Shown piece by piece: positions 1-5,047 of a stretch of DNA of 5,613 nucleotides. The notes beneath the pieces are model-generated. The model was given only the letters and a program-made list of their open reading frames with translations, did not search any database and was not told where the DNA came from. Where the stretch lies: contig JAIRLH010000026.1 of the NCBI GenBank assembly GCA_031259485.1, positions 1-5,613 of the forward strand. Direction: 5' to 3'. Both the position numbers and the translations under genes were made by a program. Positions within the stretch are counted from its first letter, which is position 1. Every line of letters starts with the position of its first letter. The stretch comes from Elusimicrobiota bacterium (GTDB lineage: Bacteria; Elusimicrobiota; Elusimicrobia; Elusimicrobiales; Elusimicrobiaceae).

Positions 1-10
1 TAAATCCATC

Positions 11-38
11 GATATAAAATCTATTTATATTTTATATC
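11..38 (-). terminator. A/T-rich inverted repeat over the pilin stop codon, possible terminator
   Basis: GATATAAAAT (11-20) and ATTTTATATC (29-38) are exact reverse complements around an 8-base loop. The pilin stop codon (27-25) lies in the loop, so a hairpin would form exactly at the end of the coding sequence. The stem is almost all A-T, and the ten bases that follow on the minus strand are not a T run, so termination strength is doubtful. Confidence 0.35.
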
Positions 39-528
39 TGTTGGTTATATTCTGTTCGCGGCCAAGATAAACTCCTCCTAGTGCTTTGCATAATTCATCA
101 TCCTTTTCACTCCGCGCAGAGCAATAAAACTCTCCGCCTTTTTGATATACGCCGTATTTGCTTTTATCAAACATAGAAGTGAACCAATAACTGTAGCTGC
201 TATTTCTACGATAAATGTCAAGGTAAATATAGTTGCTTTCTTTCACTAATACATAGGAAAAATATTTTGTATTATATATGTCGCCGGACGGATTGCCGGG
301 AAGCGTAACATCCAATTCGGCGAAATCCGTCGTATAGTTGTCAGTGATCAATAGATATACTTCCTGAGCTTGTTTAATGGTTTTCATCACGCTTAATGCT
401 TCTGCGGCGCGTGATTTTTCCACCGCTTTTTCATACTGCGGCAACGCGATAGCGGCAAGAATGCCGATAATTAATACGACTACAAGCATTTCGATTAAAG
501 TAAACGCTTTTTTGTTTATAGTGTTCAT
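25..528 (-). CDS. Type IV pilin-like protein (PilE/pseudopilin type)
   Basis: This 167-residue prepilin has a short positively charged leader (MNTINKKA), a prepilin-peptidase site before Phe9, and the N-terminal hydrophobic helix FTLIEMLVVVLIIGI (9-23) with the conserved mature Glu5 (Glu13 here). The residue before the cut is Ala instead of the usual Gly, which the peptidase family can accept. The region at residues 29-45 (PQYEKAVEKSRAAEAL, preceded by Leu) is typical of Elusimicrobium-like pilins as I recall them. The variable globular part is rich in Tyr, and Cys136 and Cys147 probably close a C-terminal disulfide loop (GGEFYC ... LCKALGG). The start at 528 is chosen because GGAGG sits 7 bases before it. 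The frame is open farther upstream, with an ATG at 753, but that stretch is repeat-like and would bury the leader. The protein may be a pilus subunit or a minor pseudopilin; no assembly genes lie nearby, so which one cannot be decided. Confidence 0.9.
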   Translation of the reverse strand: MNTINKKAFTLIEMLVVVLIIGILAAIALPQYEKAVEKSRAAEALSVMKTIKQAQEVYLLITDNYTTDFAELDVTLPGNPSGDIYNTKYFSYVLVKESNYIYLDIYRRNSSYSYWFTSMFDKSKYGVYQKGGEFYCSARSEKDDELCKALGGVYLGREQNITNRYKI

Positions 529-535
529 AATACTG

Positions 536-540
536 CCTCC
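536..540 (-). promoter_or_regulatory. Ribosome-binding site of the pilin gene
   Basis: GGAGG on the minus strand is separated by 7 bases (CAGTATT) from the ATG at 528. It is the strongest Shine-Dalgarno match seen at any start in the window, and it decides the pilin start in favour of 528 over the in-frame ATG at 753, which has none. Confidence 0.85.
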
Positions 541-555
541 GTACATAAAATAAGT

Positions 556-584
556 CTTTGCGCGCGCAAAGGCTTTATTAAAGC
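556..584. promoter_or_regulatory. Two abutting palindromes upstream of the pilin gene
   Basis: CTTTGCGCGCGCAAAG (556-571) is a perfect 16-base palindrome, and GCTTTATTAAAGC (572-584) is a second one with 6-base arms around one T. They touch each other and end 27 bases before the pilin ATG, just upstream of its GGAGG. They could be an operator, two RNA hairpins in the leader, or a repeat remnant; the sequence alone does not decide. Confidence 0.5.
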
Positions 585-590
585 ACATTT

Positions 591-750
591 TGTCATTGCC
601 GAGAAAACGGGAATCCAAGTTAAAGTAGTTAAAATGGATAGTAGCTGGAGTTAAGCCCCAAAAGTTCTTATCAGGAATGGCAATCTGATTGTTTGTTTTA
701 ATATTAGTACGTAGATTGCCACGCTTCGCTACGCCCGCTCGTAGAGACAA
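591..750. repeat. Degraded interspersed-repeat-like segment
   Basis: Blocks resemble the widespread repeats of the form GTCATTGCGAG and GGAATCCA: TGTCATTGCC (591-600), ACGGGAATCCA (607-617), CAGGAATGGCAATC (672-685) and AGATTGCCACGCTTCGCTACG (713-733). A 9-bp inverted repeat TGGCAATCT (678-686) / AGATTGCCA (713-721) and a hairpin CTACG (729-733) / CGTAG (740-744) support a repeat origin. Read on the minus strand it gives a DSRFLGND-like peptide, a familiar translation artefact of such repeats. The family assignment is from recall. Confidence 0.5.
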
Positions 751-838
751 CATAGAATATATAATTGAAGAGAAAGCGAAATTACAGTTTTCTTCTTTTT
801 GTAAAGAGCCTGTCCTCGAGGTTTGAATCGGGAAGAGT

Positions 839-852
839 GCCGCTTTAGCGGC
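839..852. repeat. Short G/C-rich inverted repeat
   Basis: GCCGCT (839-844) and AGCGGC (847-852) are exact reverse complements separated by two bases; in RNA the outer five pairs would close a four-base loop. It belongs to the same hairpin cluster as 880-923. Confidence 0.5.
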
Positions 853-879
853 GAGGGATTTAATTATTCCTCTTTTCGT

Positions 880-923
880 CCCCGCATTTATTGCGGGGTC
901 TATATTCCCCTCCTTCTGAGGGG
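880..923. repeat. Two G/C-rich hairpins, small interspersed-repeat-like
   Basis: First hairpin: CCCCGC (880-885) with GCGGGG (893-898), extended by one A-T pair. Second: CCCCTC (907-912) with GAGGGG (918-923) around CTTCT. The sequence continues GTGGCG ... GCCTGCGGGGT to about 944, a composition I associate with dispersed CCCCTCC/GGAGGGGTGGCG repeats in many bacterial genomes. The G/C-rich blocks contrast with the A/T-rich surroundings. Confidence 0.6.
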
Positions 924-994
924 TGGCGTTTTTGCCTGCGGGGTATGTGTTTTTAGTATAGTTTTTAAAACAATTTACATTAAATCTCTCTTCC

Positions 995-1020
995 GACTTA
1001 GAGACGAAAGTCTCTAAGTC
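995..1020. repeat. Perfect 11-bp hairpin with GAAA loop
   Basis: GACTTAGAGAC (995-1005) and GTCTCTAAGTC (1010-1020) are exact reverse complements around GAAA. Read as plus-strand RNA it would be a hairpin capped by a stable GNRA tetraloop; on the minus strand the loop is TTTC. No T run follows on either strand, so it is not a typical intrinsic terminator. It lies in the repeat-rich region and is probably part of an interspersed repeat. Confidence 0.85.
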
Positions 1021-1024
1021 TCCC

Positions 1025-1045
1025 TCTCTCTTTACAAAAGAGAGA
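1025..1045. repeat. 9-bp inverted repeat
   Basis: TCTCTCTTT (1025-1033) and AAAGAGAGA (1037-1045) pair perfectly around ACA. It lies directly between the AGAC microsatellite and the 11-bp hairpin at 995-1020. Neither side carries a T run that would make it a convincing terminator. Confidence 0.75.
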
Positions 1046-1065
1046 AAACAACTAAAAATTAATTT

Positions 1066-1116
<51 letters not shown>

Positions 1117-1190
1117 TGTCTTTCATTAAAGAGAAGTTTTTAAATAATCTATTATTAAACATATTTATATTCAGTTTTATCTATAATTTT

Positions 1191-1217
1191 ATTATATAAA
1201 ATTTATTATAAAACCAA
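1191..1217 (-). promoter_or_regulatory. Possible promoter downstream of queA
   Basis: On the minus strand TATAAT (1196-1191) is preceded at 15 bases by TTGGTT (1217-1212), inside the end of queA. A further TATAAT occurs at 1210-1205. The stretch is so A/T-rich that such hexamers arise by chance, so this is only a candidate for a promoter reading toward the microsatellite and pilin. Confidence 0.2.
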
Positions 1218-2243
1218 CATGGAATCCCCGAAAGAATAAAAGCGGTATTTTTGCGCAACGGCCTGCGAGTAGGCATTATAAATGAAATCTTCTCCCGCAA
1301 AAGCGCATGCTAAACACAAAGGCGTGGAATCGGGAAAATGGAAATTAGTTATAAGCGCGTCAATACTTTTAAATTTATAATCGCCGTAAATAAATAAATC
1401 CGTCCATTTTAAACCGGCTTCAACGCGGCCTTGCGCGTTTGCAAAACTCTCAAGCGTGCGCGTGCTGGTAGTGCCGACTGCAACTATCCGCCCGCCGCGC
1501 GTTTTTGTTTCGTTAATAATTTGCGCGGTTTCTTGCGAAACTTCCGCAAGTTCGGCAAGCATTTGGTGCTGACGCGGCTCGCCGCGCAAAGGTTTAAAAG
1601 TTCCCCAGCCGACGTGCAAAGTTATATAAACTATGTTCACGCCCTTTGCTTTAATTTTATTAAGCAAATCCCGAGTAAAATGAAACCCCGCCGTAGGCGC
1701 GGCAATGGAGCCTTCGGCCTGCGCGTAAACGGTTTGGTATTTTTCTCTGTCGCTTTCTATGGCTTTTGGCAGGCCTGCGCGCGCGCGCGCTTTTTCTATA
1801 TAAGGCGGCAGCGGCATTTGCCCGTATTTTCGCGCATAAGGCAAAATATTTTGCGCGTTAAACTTTATAACAGCTTCGCCCTGCGCGGTACTGCCAAAAA
1901 TCTCGCCTTCAAGCCCGTCTTCAAAAAAAAGTTTTGTCCCTGGTTTATATTCGCGCAGCAGAACTGCCCAAGAAAATTTATCCTCAAGCTGTTTCGCAAG
2001 CAGGATTTCTATTTTACCGCCGGTAGTTTTTTTGGCAAAAATCTTTGCGGGGAAAACTTTGGAATTATTTATGACAACAGTGTCGCCCGCTTTCAAATAT
2101 TGCGGCAAATCGCGGAAAATTTTATTTTCTATAGTTTTTGCCGCGCGGTTTAAAACCATTAACCTGCTTGTGTCGCGCGGTTCGGCGGGATTTTTTGCAA
2201 TTAAATTATCAATATTAAATTTTTTAAAACGTTCAAAAGCCAT
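1206..2243 (-). CDS. queA: QueA, S-adenosylmethionine:tRNA ribosyltransferase-isomerase
   Basis: QueA transfers and rearranges the ribosyl group of S-adenosylmethionine onto preQ1 at position 34 of tRNAs for Asn, Asp, His and Tyr, giving epoxyqueuosine. The 345-residue product is normal length and can be aligned with E. coli QueA from end to end: RDTSRLMVLNR (23-33), GDTVVINNSKVFPAKIF (53-69), GGKIEILL (75-82), YGQMPLPPYIEKA (140-152), YQTVYAQAEGSIAAPTAGFHF (169-189), VYITLHVGWGTFKPL (205-219), VGTTSTRTLES (about 256-266), NFHFPDST (about 299-306) and KYRFYSFGDSML near the end. Residues 151-157 (KARARAG) are encoded by a (GC)7 run and form part of an insertion compared with E. coli. The ATG follows the upstream stop by two bases and has no ribosome-binding site, so translation is probably coupled. 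It is the last gene of the operon; no strong terminator follows. Other queuosine genes (tgt, queG) are not in the window. Confidence 0.97.
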   Translation of the reverse strand: MAFERFKKFNIDNLIAKNPAEPRDTSRLMVLNRAAKTIENKIFRDLPQYLKAGDTVVINNSKVFPAKIFAKKTTGGKIEILLAKQLEDKFSWAVLLREYKPGTKLFFEDGLEGEIFGSTAQGEAVIKFNAQNILPYARKYGQMPLPPYIEKARARAGLPKAIESDREKYQTVYAQAEGSIAAPTAGFHFTRDLLNKIKAKGVNIVYITLHVGWGTFKPLRGEPRQHQMLAELAEVSQETAQIINETKTRGGRIVAVGTTSTRTLESFANAQGRVEAGLKWTDLFIYGDYKFKSIDALITNFHFPDSTPLCLACAFAGEDFIYNAYSQAVAQKYRFYSFGDSMLVL

Positions 2244-2245
2244 AA

Positions 2246-3430
2246 TTATTTGTTAAGCGCAAGTACGGTTTTAGCAATATTTCGCTTCCCGTTTAAAATT
2301 TTACTAGAGCTGAAATATATAAAACCGCCGACGTTTTTATTTTTTCGCGCGTATTTTATCTGGGAAGAAAGTTCGTCCGCGTTTTTCCATTCGCCTTCGG
2401 TATGTTTATAGGCGGCGACGCCTATATAAAGTTTCGGGTTGTTAGGAGCGGATTTTACTTGTAAAGCCCACCAATCCACAAGTTTGCCAAAAGGCGCGGT
2501 TTTATGCCGTGTATGCCAATAAATCTGCGGGGCTATATAATCAAGCAGTCCTTCGTTAAGCCAAGAGCGGCTGTCCGAATATAAAACCAAATTGGAATTA
2601 AAACCTTTGGTATCGGAGCCGCCCTCGCAATCTTTAGCATTGCACCAAATGCCAAACGGGCTTACGCCAAATGAAATTTTGGGATTTGCCGCTTTGAGAG
2701 AAGTTTTTAAATCCCTCATAAAAGTATTTATATTCTCGCGCCGCCAGTCGTCTAAACTTTGGCCTTTTTTGGCGTGTTTCTTATAACTTTTTTTATCGTT
2801 AAACGGCGTTTTTTTAGCGTCAGGATACGGATAAAAATAATCGTCAAGATGTATTCCGTCAACTTTATATTTTTTGGCGATTTCCGTTATGACTTTTATG
2901 CTGTGCGCGCGAGCGTCTGGGTTGCCTGGATCGTAAAAACTTTTGCCGTCATATTTTATCAGCCAGTTTTTATTTTTTTGCGCGGGATGATTTTTAGCAA
3001 GCTGTATTTTGGAATTATTGGCAACGCGAAACGGATTTACCCACGCGTGAAATTGCAAACCGCGTTTATGGGCTTGTTCTATTGCAAACGCGAGGGGATC
3101 GTAATCCGCGCAAACTCCCTGTTTGCCGGTAAGATAATGAGAGCACGGCTCAAACTCCGAGGGCCAAAAAGTATCGGCGGAGGGCCGCGCTTGTAAGAAA
3201 ACGGCGTTGAAGCCGAGTTTTTTGAGTTTATCAAAAATATCAACAAGTTCTTTTTGCTGGCTTTCGGAGTTTAAGCCGGCTGCGGACGGCCAGTCTATAT
3301 TTTCAACCGTGGCTATCCATACGCCGCGCATTTGTTCTAATGATTGTTTGGCGGGCTGCTGTTTTGCAGACGCGCAAAAAACTGCGGACGGAAAGCAAAA
3401 TAAAACAATCAGCGCAATCAGCTTTTGCAT
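2246..3430 (-). CDS. GHL10-family glycosyl hydrolase, DigH/YngK-like, secreted
   Basis: This is a 394-residue exported (beta/alpha)8-barrel hydrolase of the family once called DUF187 (GHL10, Pfam PF02638), which includes E. coli DigH (YddW) and B. subtilis YngK. DigH is known to cleave denuded peptidoglycan glycan chains at the divisome. The signal peptide spans residues 1-22 (hydrophobic core, then ASA at 20-22). Family landmarks: MRGVWIATV (34-42), QARPSADTFWPS (80-91), HAWVNPFR (128-135), DPGNP (167-171), VDGIHLDDYFYPYP (190-203) with the likely catalytic Asp196/Asp197, FGVSPFGIW (254-262), GSDTKG (271-276), EGLLDYIAPQIYW (293-305) and LYIGVAAYK (334-342). E. coli DigH is a lipoprotein, but here the residue before Cys19 is Phe, so a soluble periplasmic protein is more likely. 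A GGAG at 3445-3442, inside the end of the glucosaminidase gene, lies 11 bases before the ATG. The pairing with the preceding hydrolase suggests a joint role in wall remodelling (inference). Confidence 0.93.
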   Translation of the reverse strand: MQKLIALIVLFCFPSAVFCASAKQQPAKQSLEQMRGVWIATVENIDWPSAAGLNSESQQKELVDIFDKLKKLGFNAVFLQARPSADTFWPSEFEPCSHYLTGKQGVCADYDPLAFAIEQAHKRGLQFHAWVNPFRVANNSKIQLAKNHPAQKNKNWLIKYDGKSFYDPGNPDARAHSIKVITEIAKKYKVDGIHLDDYFYPYPDAKKTPFNDKKSYKKHAKKGQSLDDWRRENINTFMRDLKTSLKAANPKISFGVSPFGIWCNAKDCEGGSDTKGFNSNLVLYSDSRSWLNEGLLDYIAPQIYWHTRHKTAPFGKLVDWWALQVKSAPNNPKLYIGVAAYKHTEGEWKNADELSSQIKYARKNKNVGGFIYFSSSKILNGKRNIAKTVLALNK

Positions 3431-3435
3431 ATTTG

Positions 3436-4026
3436 TTATTGCTCCAATATTTTATTATATATGGCCGTAATTTTTTCGCCGTATTTTGGGTCAACAGCCC
3501 ATTTGCCCGTCAGGTCGTTCCAAGTTTTCGCTTTGCCGCCTTTATTTTTATCATTGTAAAGCAAATGGTAGCGCGGGTCAACGACTTTTGTTTTGGGATG
3601 TTCTTTAGAAGCATATGCTTTTAAATGCTGTATTTGCGCGCGCACTCCTTCACGTATGGTTCTAAATTTCGCGCCGCGCGCGCCTTTGCCGGTGGCGCCA
3701 AGGCCGGCAAAATTATTTTGATTTATTTTAACGTCTCCGCCGGCAGGGAATTTAAAATAGCCCGTTTCCAAAAGCGACTGCGCAAAAGCCATATCGGGGC
3801 GTATATTTTCCCTTATGCCCTCTTGGTAATAAATTTTAACTAAATTTTTATGCGTGGTTTTAAGTTTCAAGTCGGGATTGTATTTTTTTAGAAATCTTGC
3901 GCATTGGGCCTGCGTAGCAACCGGTTTGCCTTGTATCGCGATTCCTTTTTTGTTATTTTTTATTTCCGAAGAAGCGCAAGCAAACGTAAGCGAAAGAAGA
4001 AGTAGGACTATAATATTCTTGCGCAT
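3436..4026 (-). CDS. Exported glucosaminidase-domain (GH73-type) peptidoglycan hydrolase
   Basis: This 196-residue protein has a hydrophobic export signal (residues 4-16) ending at Cys17, then a low-complexity spacer, then a glucosaminidase domain of the FlgJ/GH73 type (about 55-196). Such enzymes cut N-acetylglucosaminyl linkages in peptidoglycan. The diagnostic stretch is AFAQSLLETGYF (80-91), where Glu87 aligns with the catalytic acid of the FlgJ motif ALESGWG, followed by NQNNFAGLGATG (102-113) and VRAQIQHLKAYA (128-139), which are typical of the family. It may be a lipoprotein, but the residues before Cys17 (Thr-Phe-Ala) are a poor lipobox, so ordinary signal peptidase cleavage is also possible. 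The start is one base after the ruvB stop with no convincing ribosome-binding site, suggesting translation by coupling. It is followed by another wall-directed glycosidase. The fold assignment is firm; the exact bond cleaved, and whether it serves growth, division or autolysis, is not visible. Confidence 0.88.
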   Translation of the reverse strand: MRKNIIVLLLLSLTFACASSEIKNNKKGIAIQGKPVATQAQCARFLKKYNPDLKLKTTHKNLVKIYYQEGIRENIRPDMAFAQSLLETGYFKFPAGGDVKINQNNFAGLGATGKGARGAKFRTIREGVRAQIQHLKAYASKEHPKTKVVDPRYHLLYNDKNKGGKAKTWNDLTGKWAVDPKYGEKITAIYNKILEQ

Positions 4027-4027
4027 A

Positions 4028-5047
4028 TCAAAATAATCCGCTGGCAGGTTTTATGCCCAAATGTTTATACGCCTTGGGCGTGGCTACGCGGCCGCGCGGC
4101 GTGCGCGTGATAAAACCGGCTTTTATGAGATAAGGTTCAATTGCGTCGGTAAGCGTATCGCTCTCCTGCGAAACCGCAATCGCGAGATTTTCCATGCCCA
4201 CGGGGCCGCCGTCAAACTTCTCTATAAGCGCGGTAAGCAGCTTTTTGTCAACAGTGTCCAAGCCTTCGGCGTCAATATCAAGCGCGTTCATTGCGCGCAC
4301 GGCTATATCAAGATCTATTATGCCGCTGCCTTTAACCTGGGCAAAATCCCTCGCGCGCCGCAAAAGGCGGTTTGCAATGCGCGGCGTCCCGCGCGAACGT
4401 CTGGCTATTTCTTCCAGCCCTTCGCGCTGTGCGGTTATATTTAATAAACGCGCGGAGCGTTCCAAAATGTCCGTAATTTCTTTTACTTCGTAAAACCCGA
4501 GATGAAAAACTATTCCGAACCTGTCCCTTAACGGGCCGGTGAGCAGGCCCGAGCGCGTCGTCGCGCCGACGAGCGTGAACCTGGGCACCGCCAATTTTAA
4601 AGTGGTTGACCCCGCGCCCTTGCCCGTGTTTATGAAAAAAGTAAAATCTTCCATCGCGGGATAAAGCGCTTCTTCCACGGCGGGGTTTAAGCGGTGTATT
4701 TCGTCTATAAAAAGTATGTCGCCGTGGCTAAGCTCGGTCGTGAGCATTGCCGCCAAATCGCCCGGGCGGGCAAGCACCGGGCCGGAAGTTACTTTGATAT
4801 TTACGCCCATTTCATGCGCCAAAATATTTGAAAGAGTGGTTTTACCAAGTCCGGGCGGCGAGTAAAAAAGGCAGTGGTCCAAAGCTTCGCCGCGCGCGCG
4901 GGCCGCGCTTATAAATATTTTTAAATTTTCTTTAAGCGTATCCTGCCCGACAAATTCGGACAGCGACGCTGGCCGCAAAGTGTAATCTGTAGAATGTCTT
5001 TCTTCTTCGGTTTGGCGAACGTCAAGATATTCGTTATTTGCGCTCAT
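4028..5047 (-). CDS. ruvB: RuvB, Holliday junction branch migration ATPase
   Basis: RuvB is the hexameric AAA+ motor that pulls DNA through the RuvA-bound Holliday junction. The 339-residue product is full length for the family and can be aligned along its length with E. coli RuvB. Landmarks: LRPASLSEFVGQ (24-35), Walker A PPGLGKTT (64-71), TSGPVLARPGDLAAML (87-102), Walker B FIDEIHRL (113-120, Asp115-Glu116), VEEALYPAMED (124-134), sensor-1 region GATTRSG (161-167), PLRDRFG with the arginine finger Arg174, RGTPRIANRLLRR in the lid, and a C-terminal winged helix containing FDGGPVG and TPRGRVAT. The Walker A first position, normally Gly, is Ser63. The ATG overlaps the ruvA stop (ATGA), and a GAGGA motif lies about 10 bases upstream inside ruvA. 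The TGA stop is one base before the next ATG. It works with RuvA; no RuvC is in the window. Confidence 0.98.
   Translation of the reverse strand: MSANNEYLDVRQTEEERHSTDYTLRPASLSEFVGQDTLKENLKIFISAARARGEALDHCLFYSPPGLGKTTLSNILAHEMGVNIKVTSGPVLARPGDLAAMLTTELSHGDILFIDEIHRLNPAVEEALYPAMEDFTFFINTGKGAGSTTLKLAVPRFTLVGATTRSGLLTGPLRDRFGIVFHLGFYEVKEITDILERSARLLNITAQREGLEEIARRSRGTPRIANRLLRRARDFAQVKGSGIIDLDIAVRAMNALDIDAEGLDTVDKKLLTALIEKFDGGPVGMENLAIAVSQESDTLTDAIEPYLIKAGFITRTPRGRVATPKAYKHLGIKPASGLF

Noticed and set aside
823..1017. Plus-strand 64-residue open frame in the intergenic region
   Set aside because: It reads straight through the G/C hairpins and the 11-bp hairpin, has no ribosome-binding site and no recognisable motif.
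995..1045. Intrinsic terminator for the ruvA-queA operon
   Set aside because: The stems are strong, but no T run follows on the minus strand and they lie more than 150 bases after the queA stop.
1431..2153. Long plus-strand open frame (240 residues) opposite queA
   Set aside because: It lies wholly antisense to a full-length, well-conserved queA. Its product is Arg/Phe-rich without family features, as expected for a mirror of this coding sequence.
2759..3196. Plus-strand 145-residue open frame opposite the DigH-like gene
   Set aside because: Antisense shadow of a conserved enzyme; composition rich in Phe, Ile and Arg without a domain.
3303..3494. Minus-strand 63-residue frame spanning the glucosaminidase/DigH-like junction
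   Set aside because: Overlaps the ends of two real genes in another frame and has no conserved features.
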